Notes: generated from the sequence alone by a model not told the origin. Positions 35,405 through 43,277 are shown, counted from the stretch's first letter. The stretch: DNA of 64,000 nucleotides from Pedobacter sp. WC2423 (GCF_040822065.1 NZ_CP162005.1:496001-560000), one strand, 5' to 3'. Translations and numbers: made by a program.

Positions 35405-35791
35405 TCAATGAATTAGCTTAAAAATAAGCATGCATTGCATCGCAAAAACTATGATATAAATAAACTTTAAGAAAAAGAACGAAAATAATCCAATGGCAAA
35501 TCTTAAAGACTGTTCACCTATACCTTTTAATCTTTGGACTCTGTTAATGACAAAATAATTAAACCACAAATAAACTACAATGGGTACTGCAAGGAAAAAT
35601 ATAGATGGAAAAAAATATTCCCCCGCCATTAGAAAGTTCAGGTTAAGGGGAATTATATGTAATAGTACAAATAGTAAAAACACACAACCTGAACTCCATA
35701 ATATTTTGTTACTGATTTTACCGGTTTTATTCAGTACTGAATAAATTATAAAATTTGCAGCTGCAAAAAAAAGTAGATATACTATATTCAT
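35405..35791 (-). CDS. Small multi-pass membrane protein, immunity-like
   Basis: The protein has 128 aa with four hydrophobic segments (IVYLLFFAAANFIIYSVL, ILWSSGCVFLLFVLLHIIPL, FFPSIFFLAVPIVVYLWFNY, FAIGLFSFFFLKFIYIIVFA). No family is recognised. It is the last member of a minus-strand row of small genes interleaved with toxin tail fragments, which suggests an immunity function, but nothing in the sequence proves it. Confidence 0.62.
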   Translation of the reverse strand: MNIVYLLFFAAANFIIYSVLNKTGKISNKILWSSGCVFLLFVLLHIIPLNLNFLMAGEYFFPSIFFLAVPIVVYLWFNYFVINRVQRLKGIGEQSLRFAIGLFSFFFLKFIYIIVFAMQCMLIFKLIH

Positions 35792-35818
35792 AAAAATAAC
35801 AATAGTGCATTAATCAAA

Positions 35819-36013
35819 TTAATTATTAAACAGTAATACGTCAAGTAAGCCTTTAATATCAAAAGGTTCTGCTTCTAATAAGAGCTTGGTTTTGAAACCG
35901 TCATTATCAAATTCAAACTCATATTCTACATATGGATGCCCATTTCTTTTATTATTAAAATTGGCTAATTTAAATACAGGTTCACCTCTACATTTTCTAA
36001 ATACTACTGACAT
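35819..36013 (-). CDS. Small protein, candidate immunity protein
   Basis: The protein has 64 aa, is acidic and soluble (RNGHPYVEYEFEFDNDGFKT then KLLLEAEPFDIKGLLDVL). No family is recognised. It starts 17 bases after the end of a broken reading frame that looks like a toxin C-terminus, the same arrangement as the other cassettes here. Its size and acidity suit an immunity protein for a nuclease-like toxin (inference). Confidence 0.6.
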   Translation of the reverse strand: MSVVFRKCRGEPVFKLANFNNKRNGHPYVEYEFEFDNDGFKTKLLLEAEPFDIKGLLDVLLFNN

Positions 36014-36030
36014 ATATTATTAAAATAACT

Positions 36031-36162
36031 TTACAGGAACATATCTCTATGAAATATAAATCTTCCATTATTTATTCCAATTCTTAAACCGATTTGAAAA
36101 AAGAAGTATTAAATTTCTGTAATGTATTCTCCTACAAAAAAGCCACGAATCCATTGAAAATC
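36031..36162 (-). pseudogene. Possible toxin C-terminal fragment with in-frame stop
   Basis: In one minus-strand frame: DFQWIRGFFVGEYITEI, a TAA at 36109-36111, then YFFFQIGLRIGINNGRFIFH followed by RDMFL and a stop. The 17 bases that follow lead to the ATG of the 64-aa gene. The fragment is not recognised, and being real coding remnant is inferred from uninterrupted sense on both sides of one stop and from its position. Confidence 0.4.
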
Positions 36163-36545
36163 TATTCTGTATGGTCTGTACATAAGGAGTAAAATTTATA
36201 CACCTTTGATTTATTTGTTCCTTTAGACTTTATTGTATAGTACAATGTTCCCTTCAATTTAATAATAGAATCACCAACACCTATAGAAGCATACATATTT
36301 TTATATTCAGAAGTAAAAACTAATTCGGTTTCATTTTTATTAGTATCTAAATAAATTATTTTTTCATAAGCGTGATTTGGAGTGTCAATAAATTTTTTCT
36401 CAATCCTGGAGCGAATCTCCTGCACATACACCTCTTGCTCTACAAAACATGCATGATATTTGTCATGATTGTAAGGTAAAATATAGAAAAACACAAAAAA
36501 GAGGATAATTGTAGATGACAAAATCGTAAGAATATTATTTTTCAT
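36162..36545 (-). CDS. Small membrane-anchored protein, candidate immunity protein
   Basis: The protein has 127 aa. One N-terminal membrane helix (ILTILSSTIILFFVFFYILP) is followed by a soluble domain (YEKIIYLDTNKNETELVFTS, then IGVGDSIIKLKGTLYYTIKS). No family is recognised. It starts 12 bases after the stop of a toxin tail fragment that shares its ending with two other fragments in this array, so it was probably the immunity gene of that toxin. Confidence 0.65.
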   Translation of the reverse strand: MKNNILTILSSTIILFFVFFYILPYNHDKYHACFVEQEVYVQEIRSRIEKKFIDTPNHAYEKIIYLDTNKNETELVFTSEYKNMYASIGVGDSIIKLKGTLYYTIKSKGTNKSKVYKFYSLCTDHTE

Positions 36546-36557
36546 TAATCAGTTTTT

Positions 36558-36692
36558 CTATTCTTGTCCGAAATTTTAAATATATGACTTTGTAAAAGTA
36601 GTCTTTCCAACTTGATCTGTTCTATATGGTTCACTTATTAATGTAGTATTTCCAATGCTCATTGACCCAGATTTGCCATCCTGTAAATAATC
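36558..36692 (-). pseudogene. Polymorphic-toxin C-terminal tail, nonsense-mutated (fragment 1)
   Basis: The minus-strand frame reads DYLQDGKSGSMSIGNTTLIS, EPYRTDQVGKTTFTKSYI, a TAA at 36576-36578, then NFGQE and a stop. It aligns with fragments at 38585 and 39199: the TAA stands where those encode Gln (SYIQ). So a CAA to TAA change explains the early stop. The upstream part is missing. Confidence 0.7.
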
Positions 36693-37002
36693 TTATTAAT
36701 GTTAGGACTTTAAAGACTTTTCCTGACGAGAAAAGCGTAATACCAAACACTGGACTATCTGGTATTACAAAATTTATTTAGTTCAAATGGGTTAAACAAC
36801 CATTTGAACTCACAGGAAGTTATTATTCGACAGTATTGTTTGGCGACACCATTGTATTATTGGGATTAACTGATATATAATTTACTAATCCAAAATCCAT
36901 ATAAAAACATACGGTCTTTTAACTTTTTTATATTTTCCCAATTCTAGTATGGATCTCGTGTCTTCTAATTGACTAAGGCGTCAATTACTCATTTTTGAAT
37001 AA
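36693..37002. other. Gene-free stretch with two inverted repeats
   Basis: No supported gene. It contains an 11-base inverted repeat (AGTTCAAATGG at 36780-36790 with its complement at 36800-36810) and an 8-base one (TAATACCA with TGGTATTA at about 36739-36768). These may be terminators of lost genes. Confidence 0.5.
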
Positions 37003-37416
37003 TCAGGATTCCAATATTTCATTGAACACATGTTCCTTTAGATAGTAGACTTTATAAAAAATGGGTAATGAAAAACCAAAAGAGAAAAAGATTGGCATAA
37101 AAGACTTACTGTACATACCCGCTGCAGCAAATAACATCATAAGGAAAATTGGGTATAATACTGGAGTAAGGTAAATCAATTTCACATCTGTCTCCTGGCC
37201 GGTAAAGTGAAATTCAAATTTTCCTTCCCCAATTCTAGTATGATAATCGGATCTAAATCTTTTTCTATCACTATATTCATCATCAATAAAAATAATAAAT
37301 CCAGGACCTCGATCTACAATTCTGTAAAAATTCTTTTTTAGATATTCATTGATTTTTTCTTCTAAAACATCAGATTGTATCTGTATCTTCTTTTTTATCC
37401 TAAATTTAATTTTCAT
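37003..37416 (-). CDS. Candidate immunity protein (family shared with 38179 and 38772 genes)
   Basis: The protein has 137 aa. A soluble N-terminal half (VLEEKINEYLKKNFYRIVDR, then GPGFIIFIDDEYSDRKRF) is followed by two membrane helices (about 85-125). Pattern and length match the two genes at 38179 and 38772, though identity is low. It has an unusually strong Shine-Dalgarno (AAGGAGG) lying inside the end of the preceding toxin fragment. Translation was therefore coupled to the toxin. Confidence 0.7.
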   Translation of the reverse strand: MKIKFRIKKKIQIQSDVLEEKINEYLKKNFYRIVDRGPGFIIFIDDEYSDRKRFRSDYHTRIGEGKFEFHFTGQETDVKLIYLTPVLYPIFLMMLFAAAGMYSKSFMPIFFSFGFSLPIFYKVYYLKEHVFNEILES

Positions 37417-37644
37417 CTAATATCCTCCTTGATATTGCATTGTATTCATATAACGTTTACCAGCTCCCGGTGAGTTCAAATTTCTGACTTTAAATGGGGA
37501 TCAAATCCAGCTGGTAACACCGGGGTCCATACGACCTCCCCCCTTTAAACCTTTCATATAAGGAATAGAGACAGCTTCTGGTGCAGCATTCAAGCCCATG
37601 CCCCAAACCATATAATTCGAAGTAGAATCAACATTTCCAGTGTT
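37417..37644 (-). pseudogene. Polymorphic-toxin C-terminal fragment with in-frame TGA (fragment 2)
   Basis: The frame reads NVDSTSNYMVWGMGLNAAPE, AVSIPYMKGLKGGGRMDPGV, TSWI, a TGA at 37501-37503, then SPFKVRNLNSPGAGKRYMNT, MQYQGGY and a stop immediately before the immunity ATG. Upstream it is cut by another stop. It is unrelated to the other tails in sequence, but its position and the embedded ribosome binding site fit a toxin gene end. Confidence 0.6.
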
Positions 37645-37760
37645 TTATTTTCTGGGATACCACAAAATATCTACTTATAAAAAGTTTCAATTTCTCATAT
37701 ATCTTGTCTTTCATGCAATAAACATCAAATCATTCGCCTTACAATTATATCTGATTAGAT

Positions 37761-38120
37761 TTACACTAAAACACCTGTATTAATCGCCTGTTGCAACGTA
37801 GAGACTGTAATTTTGGGTTTGTATACCCAATGAGCTAATTGCCTGACCCAATTCAATTTATAATTAAGAAAGGATCTAACAATTGAAATTATGAAGGTAT
37901 CATCAGGATATCCATAATTCTTCCAATTAAATCTTGTGTAATCAATATTAAACGTATTAACAAAATCGGTTATGAACAGATCCATCTCCAAATCAAACAA
38001 GTTAAGATCCAAATCTAAGCTCGTATTTAAATTCAGCTTACTTAAATCGACATTTTTAATACTATTTTCTAAAATGAAGTTCCCAATGAAAACCTTTAGT
38101 TCTGGCAGTAAATTATCCAT
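37761..38120 (-). CDS. DUF1493-like small acidic protein, candidate immunity protein
   Basis: The protein has 119 aa from the ATG at 38120 (a GTG at 38144 would add 8 residues). The order LDLDLNLFDLEMDLFITDFV, NTFNIDYTRFNWKNYGYPDD resembles DUF1493, a family with acyl-carrier-like appearance seen among polymorphic-toxin immunity genes. It lies 59 bases after the preceding immunity-type gene without a recognisable toxin fragment between them. Confidence 0.6.
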   Translation of the reverse strand: MDNLLPELKVFIGNFILENSIKNVDLSKLNLNTSLDLDLNLFDLEMDLFITDFVNTFNIDYTRFNWKNYGYPDDTFIISIVRSFLNYKLNWVRQLAHWVYKPKITVSTLQQAINTGVLV

Positions 38121-38178
38121 TATTTTCCTAAATTTATTAACCACTGCCCGGTTCTTTTATAAAGCCAAAACATTGGGC

Positions 38179-38583
38179 TTACTTTAACATTGTAATAAAA
38201 TTATCCTGGATATTTTTAATTTTAAAAAGAAAATTCAGAACAAAAATAGCGAGTATAAATAATGCTTTATAATCGACAGATACACTAATAAGTATTATTA
38301 TAAACCATATAACTAATTCTATCGTGATTGACACACGGTAAGTTAGACATATATCAGTATTTTCATCATTTTTGGTGAAGTCTAACCGACCTTTATCGAC
38401 AGTACGATAATAAGCATAATTTGAAACTACCTTCGAAGTATCAGCTTCACCATCAAATAAGATAAAAGTCCTGGATTTTTCCAAAATGTTATAATTCTCC
38501 TCTTGTAAGAATGATATTGCTTTTTCAACTACAGTTTCCTGGTCGAAATTTACTGACCTATTTGTTTGAAATCTTAGTTCCAT
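38179..38583 (-). CDS. Candidate immunity protein, paralogue A
   Basis: The protein has 134 aa. A soluble part (MELRFQTNRSVNFDQETVVE, then KAISFLQEENYNILEKSRTF) is followed by two membrane helices (IELVIWFIIILISVSV and ALFILAIFVLNFLF). It is closely related to the gene at 38772-39197 along its whole length. It starts one base after the stop of toxin fragment 3. Paralogous immunity genes after paralogous toxin tails indicate cassette duplication. Confidence 0.72.
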   Translation of the reverse strand: MELRFQTNRSVNFDQETVVEKAISFLQEENYNILEKSRTFILFDGEADTSKVVSNYAYYRTVDKGRLDFTKNDENTDICLTYRVSITIELVIWFIIILISVSVDYKALFILAIFVLNFLFKIKNIQDNFITMLK

Positions 38584-38584
38584 G

Positions 38585-38710
38585 CTAGTGTTGCCCTATG
38601 CTTTGAATGTATGATTGTGTAAAGTTAGGTTTTCCAATTTGATCTGCCCTATAAGGTTCACCTATTAGCGTAGTCCTTCCAACGCTTACAGACGCAGATT
38701 TCTTATTCTG
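38585..38710 (-). pseudogene. Polymorphic-toxin C-terminal tail (fragment 3)
   Basis: The frame reads QNKKSASVSVGRTTLIGEPY, RADQIGKPNFTQSYIQSIGQ, H, stop, then one base and the immunity ATG. TTLI.EPYR.DQ(I/V)GK and FT.SYI are shared with fragment 1, and the last 14 residues with fragment 4. The rest of the toxin gene is absent upstream. Confidence 0.7.
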
Positions 38711-38771
38711 TCATTAAACCCCTCACTAAGACCAAGTCAACTTTATTGCTGCAATTACAGCGTTAGAACAA

Positions 38772-39197
38772 CTAGATATCATTATCTTGAGATCCTATCA
38801 TATTACCGATAAAATTATCCTGGATATTTTTAATTTTAAAAAGAAAAATCAGCACAAAAAGGATAAGTGCAAATATAGCATGGTAATCAACAAACACACT
38901 AATAATAATTATTATAAACCATTGAATTAACTCAATAGTAATTGACAAATAGTAAGTTAGGCATACATCGGTATTTTTATTATTTTCAGAAAATTCCAGT
39001 CGACCTTTATTTACTTTACGCTGATAGGCGAAGTTTGAAATTAACCTCGAAGAGCCATCATCATCATTGAACAAAACAAAAGATCCAGTCTTTTCAATTA
39101 TATTATAATTCTCCTTTTGCAAGAATGACATTGCTTTTTCGACTACAGTATTTTGATCGAAATTTACTAACTTATTTGTTTGAAATCTTAAATTCAT
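38772..39197 (-). CDS. Candidate immunity protein, paralogue B
   Basis: The protein has 141 aa from the ATG at 39197 (MNLRFQTNKLVNFDQNTVVE). A longer upstream extension in the same frame overlaps the toxin fragment and is not credible. Same architecture as paralogue A with two C-terminal membrane helices and KIKNIQDNFI near the end. It starts one base after the stop of toxin fragment 4. The role as immunity protein is inferred. Confidence 0.72.
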   Translation of the reverse strand: MNLRFQTNKLVNFDQNTVVEKAMSFLQKENYNIIEKTGSFVLFNDDDGSSRLISNFAYQRKVNKGRLEFSENNKNTDVCLTYYLSITIELIQWFIIIIISVFVDYHAIFALILFVLIFLFKIKNIQDNFIGNMIGSQDNDI

Positions 39198-39198
39198 T

Positions 39199-39384
39199 CT
39201 AGCGCTGTCCGAAATTTTGAATATATGATTTTGTAAAGTTAGTTTTTTTCCGCCATTGAAAATTCTCACCAATACTGATAACAATGCCAGTCGTATTATA
39301 GGTAGACAATGTAGCAAGATTAAGGCTTCCGAAACTATACCCTATTGATACACCCGCTGTAACCCTCACTTTTTTCGAACTGAT
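39199..39384 (-). pseudogene. Polymorphic-toxin C-terminal fragment (fragment 4, longest)
   Basis: Sixty-one residues are open: ISSKKVRVTAGVSIGYSFGS, LNLATLSTYNTTGIVISIGE, NFQWRKKTNFTKSYIQNFGQ, R, stop. The tail TNFTKSYIQNFGQR matches fragments 1 and 3. The body with short Gly-containing strands is not recognised. The N-terminal toxin body and delivery domain have been lost. Confidence 0.7.
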
Positions 39385-39651
39385 TTAGGAGACGAGAATT
39401 CAAATGTCGGCCTATTCCCAAAAAACCTTAAAATTTAAAAGGCGAAAAATGTGAGCAATTGAAGAACATTAATTTTAAAATTATTGAATTCGACAACTTC
39501 AGGAAAGCCAGTTTTCAAACCCTCTCACTTGATATAAGTCATCCTGATCAAAAAGATGGTTTTGACCTGCAACATCCGGGTACTGCCTGAGTACTGCCTG
39601 AGTACTCGTTAGGGTAAGAGCAATGCTGAAGTAACGCGAGAGCATGGCAAC
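39385..39651. other. Gene-poor stretch with a short broken reading frame
   Basis: The plus strand carries a 38-codon sense fragment (INFKIIEFDNFRKASFQTLS, LDISHPDQKDGFDLQHPGTA, stop near 39590) that I do not recognise, followed by an 11-base tandem repeat TACTGCCTGAG (twice, around 39582-39604). Nothing else is supported. Confidence 0.4.
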
Positions 39652-39859
39652 TCTAAGTCAAAACAACTAGTTGAAATGACTTAGAGTACCTACGCTTAAA
39701 AGCTGTTTACAGCTTGGTCTTACACCGACCACCACTCAGGCACAAACAAAGCATGACTAGTTGAAGACTGATGAACCTTATAATTTTTCCTTTGACCAGA
39801 ACATGGACAATTACGGACAATTGCAGACAGCTGCGGACAATTATGGACATTGCCTGCTT
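39652..39859. repeat. 208-base direct repeat, copy 2 (IS21-like end)
   Basis: It matches 34846-35033 with few substitutions and one 20-base insertion that adds an extra GGACAAT unit and a GCAGACAGCTGC palindrome. Here no transposase follows. The two copies bracket the immunity-gene array in the same orientation. Confidence 0.75.
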
Positions 39860-39913
39860 AGAATGATACTCTTTAGCACAAATGCTTTACATTGATAAAA
39901 AAAGCAAATATTT

Positions 39914-40240
39914 ATGGCAATTTTCGACGGTAAATTTTTAAAGGGAATCCTGGGCGATTTCATTTTTAAAGTAGTAGATGGGGTACAGGTTGTTTCAAAA
40001 AGACCTGTGCCAGGCACAATGAAACAAACAGTGGAAACCAAAAAGGCATCAGCGAATTTTCGTAAAAGTAGCATGCCTGGAAAACATATTAGAGGCATAT
40101 TTCATCATACGCTCGGTGGAATGAACGAAACAAGTTATGTTTTTCGATTTACCAGTGCGCTGACTATGACCTCCTATGTGATTAGAAACTTATGTTTTAC
40201 CAGAAATAGCCTCCAGAACCATTTGAATCTGTTAATTTAA
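39914..40240 (+). CDS. Conserved hypothetical protein, probably C-terminally truncated
   Basis: The N-terminus MAIFDGKFLKGILGDFIFKV, VDGVQVVSKRPVPGTMKQTV, ETKKASANFRKSS resembles a Bacteroidota family of about 200 residues with a basic beta-rich start (recalled, not searched). After about residue 90 the frame runs into the 3' end of the convergent gene, so the last residues are probably not native. The function is unknown; the fragment seems to have been cut by recombination with the immunity-like segment at about 40190. Confidence 0.55.
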   Translation: MAIFDGKFLKGILGDFIFKVVDGVQVVSKRPVPGTMKQTVETKKASANFRKSSMPGKHIRGIFHHTLGGMNETSYVFRFTSALTMTSYVIRNLCFTRNSLQNHLNLLI

Positions 40241-40694
40241 GTCCGACAGGACTTTTTAAATAATTAAGTAATTTATTAAATTGCCCAAGTCTTAAATTGA
40301 CTTTTAGTATTAAAATATTACTGCTAAAGTCGGGTCCTTCGCTTAAAACAATAGTGTCATAAGGGTATCTTAATAAATTCATGAACCCTTTTTCTCTTTC
40401 GGAGACAAGATTATAAAATCCTCTTCCGTAATCAAAATATTTATAGTTTTTTAAATCAATATGTATATTCTTATTCCAGGGCATTAGATATTTAATATGA
40501 AGTGTACTGCCATCAATATCAAGCTTGCAGCTATATCTAGATAAGAAGAAATAAAAGGCAATCACTATAAGAATGAGATAGCATATGAATCCTGGTGTAT
40601 GCTCCTGAATAGATTCAAGATTTGAGAAAACATATGCTATTATAAATACTACAATTAAATAAACTGTGATGGAACACGAAAGTTTTAACTTCAT
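40197..40694 (-). CDS. Small membrane protein with PH-like domain, immunity-like
   Basis: The protein has 165 aa. Two membrane helices at the N-terminus (ITVYLIVVFIIAYVFSNL and FICYLILIVIAFYFFLSRYS) are followed by a beta-rich domain (CKLDIDGSTLHIKYLMPWNK, NIHIDLKNYKYFDYG) like bacterial PH-domain membrane proteins. No enzyme motif. Its 3' end overlaps the truncated plus-strand gene by 44 bases. The neighbourhood suggests another orphan immunity gene. Confidence 0.65.
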   Translation of the reverse strand: MKLKLSCSITVYLIVVFIIAYVFSNLESIQEHTPGFICYLILIVIAFYFFLSRYSCKLDIDGSTLHIKYLMPWNKNIHIDLKNYKYFDYGRGFYNLVSEREKGFMNLLRYPYDTIVLSEGPDFSSNILILKVNLRLGQFNKLLNYLKSPVGLKLTDSNGSGGYFW

Positions 40695-40696
40695 TA

Positions 40697-41096
40697 TTGA
40701 TAAGATAGAGGATTATTACATAAACGAGCCATATAGGTCTTCTATCTTCATAATGGCTGTTAAGCTCATTGGTAGATTGAATACCGCTTGTATATATGTC
40801 TTGTTGTATCAGGCCGTCAGCATATTTTATTGTATAATAATCAAATTTTGTAATTTATATATAGTAGTAATTTACCATTTTCTGATTACTTCATCAGGTA
40901 GGGGGCAATAATAATCTTGCTGGTCAGCCCCGGATCACCGTCAGGTGTAGGTAACAGGTATTTGTAACGGATAATCTTTTTGGCCGTCAAGCGCGCTGGT
41001 ACTGTACCAGAATTCTTCGATCTTAAAACGTGGCTGGCCGGAGAAATTCCTGCAAAAGTTTATCAATTACCAGATGCGGCTAAACTCATCTTTATT
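40697..41096 (-). other. Degenerate coding remnants between two immunity-like genes
   Basis: About 400 bases without an intact gene. Minus-strand sense pieces are visible: RFKIEEFWYSTSALDGQKDY (about 40985-41050), then in another frame RYKYLLPTPDGDPGLTSKII plus IAPYLMK and a stop (near 40892), and YYTIKYADGLIQQDIYTSGI with RRPIWLVYVIILYLI (40697-40871). None is recognised. They may be toxin or immunity scraps. Confidence 0.35.
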
Positions 41097-41804
41097 TTAT
41101 CCGGTATTTCTTGCTTGTTTTATCTGCTGAAACGATCGGTTATAGCTGTCATAAACTACTTTCTCCCTTTCGTAAGTATGATCAGGCTTCCAAAGTTCTT
41201 CTGTTTTAATCCTATTGCCTTTAATTTTTGTTTCTGAACTTATCAATGTTCCTCTTTTATAATCTTCAGTTAAGTCAACAGGATTTGTTTTTACCAGATA
41301 TTTATCCAGCATCCCTGGAATCTCGTGAAAGTTTTTGCAGTCATCTTTAATTGTTATTTCCCTGCTATTTCGAAATGCAAATGGGAAAAGTCTATTTAAA
41401 AACCAGGGGTTTTCTTTCATGCTTTGGCCTGGAGGCTCTGTCAAATAGAAAATAAATTGTGAATTGTCGCCAGATGCATAGTCTGTATAAATTATCGTTT
41501 CTATAGTCCTCCAGCCAATGAATTGAATGGTATCAAAAAGAGGCAATTTATAACTTATACCATTGTTGTCAAATGTAACGCTCTCTTGTCTTTCAACTTG
41601 TTTCTTTATAGACTGCTCTGAGACTTTAAAACCAAATGTGAGCCCATAAAGTATCATGCCTGGCACTAAAAAGAAAAGTACGGAAACGATATAAGCACCA
41701 ATAATTTTCACGTCCTGGAAAATCATAAATATGGTTAAGCCTAGCCCTAAACTTATAAAAAGGGCAAGTAGTAACTTTATACCTGTAAACCAGTTTAGTT
41801 TCAT
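41097..41804 (-). CDS. Two-helix membrane protein of unknown function, immunity-like
   Basis: The protein has 235 aa. Helices at about 7-30 and 33-55 are followed by a cytoplasmic beta-rich domain (ITYKL-type strands, then FIGWRTIETIIYTDYASGDN, SQFIFYLTEPPGQSMKENPW). The layout resembles small bPH-like immunity proteins of polymorphic toxins and the genes at 12421 and 40197. No catalytic motif is visible. It is divergent from the HigB-HigA-like gene. Confidence 0.65.
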   Translation of the reverse strand: MKLNWFTGIKLLLALFISLGLGLTIFMIFQDVKIIGAYIVSVLFFLVPGMILYGLTFGFKVSEQSIKKQVERQESVTFDNNGISYKLPLFDTIQFIGWRTIETIIYTDYASGDNSQFIFYLTEPPGQSMKENPWFLNRLFPFAFRNSREITIKDDCKNFHEIPGMLDKYLVKTNPVDLTEDYKRGTLISSETKIKGNRIKTEELWKPDHTYEREKVVYDSYNRSFQQIKQARNTG

Positions 41805-41936
41805 ATCTCAATTTTGCCAGTCTGCAGCTCTTTTTTTCCTCTCAAACTTAATAATTTAAAATGTTTTTTACCTAAACAGCAAGGCAGCCCGACAGGATCA
41901 GTGAGAATTTGTAACTTGCAGTCTAACGCAAACCTT

Positions 41937-42710
41937 ATGAACCTGATTGGGAAAAATAAAATCGCTGACTATATACTTAAGCATCCTCAATCCCGTGTAG
42001 TTCTATTAACCTTTCTCAAAGAATTTCCTTATCGGCAGGAGCGGTATACAGCTCATGGTTATGTTCAGGTTGATGGGACATACCAAATGGATGGCTTTGA
42101 TTGTTTAATCAAAGTTCGAGTAAATCATTTTGCTAAAGCCATCCATATTTTAGAGCTTACCACCAAGGAAGAGGAAATGAATAAGTGGGAGCAAAAACGC
42201 AAAGAACAGCAAGCAACCGGGATTAGAGAAGAGATCATAAACCAGTCGGTCACCGTAGTTGTGACATTTCCGCCACCGGATATAGAAGATCTGTACCAAT
42301 TAGAACAAAGCAACAATAAGGAGGTTGTTGCAAACCTGTTCCATCCAGAGCTGAAGGAGTTGGCAATTGGTACAGCAGATGAATATGAACAAAATCTTGA
42401 TCTCGTAAACATACTATTTGATGCAAAACCTGAAACCCCTGAATTTGAGGAACTCTTAACTTTGCTTCCACAGGTAATTGACTATGAAGAGTACAAGCTG
42501 GAATTTCCGAAACTTAAGATTTTTGAGGCCGTGAAGAATCGGATAGAATTTTTTTCAATAACACCTATTGAACTGCGCTACATCATAGGTACAGACCATC
42601 AAGTAGATTTGTTTTTTTCTGGTAACCTGGAACTTGCAGATGATGTTTTGGGCAAGTTATATGAAATTGTTGCCTTACGTGCGCCAGTTACCGACAAACG
42701 GTTCTTTTAA
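41937..42710 (+). CDS. HigB-like/HigA-like fused toxin-antitoxin candidate
   Basis: The protein has 257 aa from the ATG at 41937. Residues about 1-95 resemble a HigB mRNA-interferase domain (IADYILKHPQSRVVLLTFLK, then FDCLIKVRVNHFAKAIHILE and LTTKEEEM). Residues about 130-255 resemble a HigA-type antitoxin: GTADEYEQNLDLVNILFDAK followed by PETPEFEELLTLLPQVIDYE, then a helix-turn-helix-like KIFEAVKNRIEFFSITPIEL and IGTDHQVDLFFSGNLELADD. HigB and HigA are normally separate proteins. The toxin half is divergent and may be inactive. The similarity is by eye. Confidence 0.6.
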   Translation: MNLIGKNKIADYILKHPQSRVVLLTFLKEFPYRQERYTAHGYVQVDGTYQMDGFDCLIKVRVNHFAKAIHILELTTKEEEMNKWEQKRKEQQATGIREEIINQSVTVVVTFPPPDIEDLYQLEQSNNKEVVANLFHPELKELAIGTADEYEQNLDLVNILFDAKPETPEFEELLTLLPQVIDYEEYKLEFPKLKIFEAVKNRIEFFSITPIELRYIIGTDHQVDLFFSGNLELADDVLGKLYEIVALRAPVTDKRFF

Positions 42711-42767
42711 ACAGCTATATATTCATAAAATATGATACATAAAAATAATTGATTTAAACCCCCTTCG

Positions 42768-43238
42768 ATGATGGCATTCTTAGATAAATAGAGAAATAGA
42801 AAACTATTCATCATTGCCGGAGGCATTTTAGTGATAATGGCAATCGCTGTAGTTTTCCCAATAGAAAAAAGCAAAGCTATTACCATAGCCGAATTCCAGT
42901 ACACTTATCTTACTTTAATCATTGGTGTTTTGCTTTCGATGTATGGCTTTTTAGGAACCCGGATTTTTACAGCGTTACTTTTTATGATTTTGAGTGCCAT
43001 CATCAGCTCGATTATTTGGTTTGTGTTATTTTCAGACTCTTTTGTGTCCATGATTGTCGCAACCTGGATCGGCTTTCCTGTTGGTTTACTCGCGGGCCTG
43101 ATTTTTGTGATTGTGAATGCACTATTTTTAGAACCTGGTGAAAGCAAAAGATGGAAGCTGATTAAACAGGTACTGGTTTACGTCCTCATTCTCGCAATGT
43201 TTACTCTTCTTTTTTACAAAGGTGGATTGGATATATAA
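42768..43238 (+). pseudogene. Four-helix small membrane protein with in-frame amber codon near its start
   Basis: From the ATG at 42768 the frame reads MMAFLDK, a TAG at 42789-42791, then RNRKLFIIAGGILVIMAIAV and on to the stop at 43238. The region after the stop clearly encodes four membrane helices and a conserved-looking C-terminus (LEPGESKRWKLIKQVLVYVL). Without the TAG it would be about 156 aa; the lost residue was probably Gln. Expression might restart at the GTG 42831 or ATG 42837, but that would remove most of the first helix. A second, N-terminally truncated copy is at 45931-46277. Confidence 0.65.
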
Positions 43239-43277
43239 TGAAACCTTTGCAAGGACATTGGTAGTGAAACCAGCAAG
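42892..43277 (+). repeat. 386-base dispersed direct repeat, copy A
   Basis: It is colinear without gaps with 45931-46316 and differs at only a scattering of positions. It starts inside the small membrane-protein gene and ends 39 bases after its stop, in the shared sequence AGCAAG. Copy A keeps the gene's 5' part, so it is the donor or older copy. Confidence 0.85.

Noticed and set aside
38772..39317. The long 181-aa version of the paralogue B immunity gene.
   Set aside because: The extra 40 residues read the toxin tail DNA in a wrong frame; the ATG at 39197 matches the start of paralogue A.
39582..39604. The TACTGCCTGAG tandem repeat as part of a CRISPR array or minisatellite.
   Set aside because: Only two units occur, without spacers of regular length; no cas genes are in the window.
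40980..41237. An 85-aa plus-strand frame (MAVKRAGTVPEFFDLKTWLA).
   Set aside because: It runs antisense into the 3' end of the 41097-41804 gene, and minus-strand sense fragments explain the region better.
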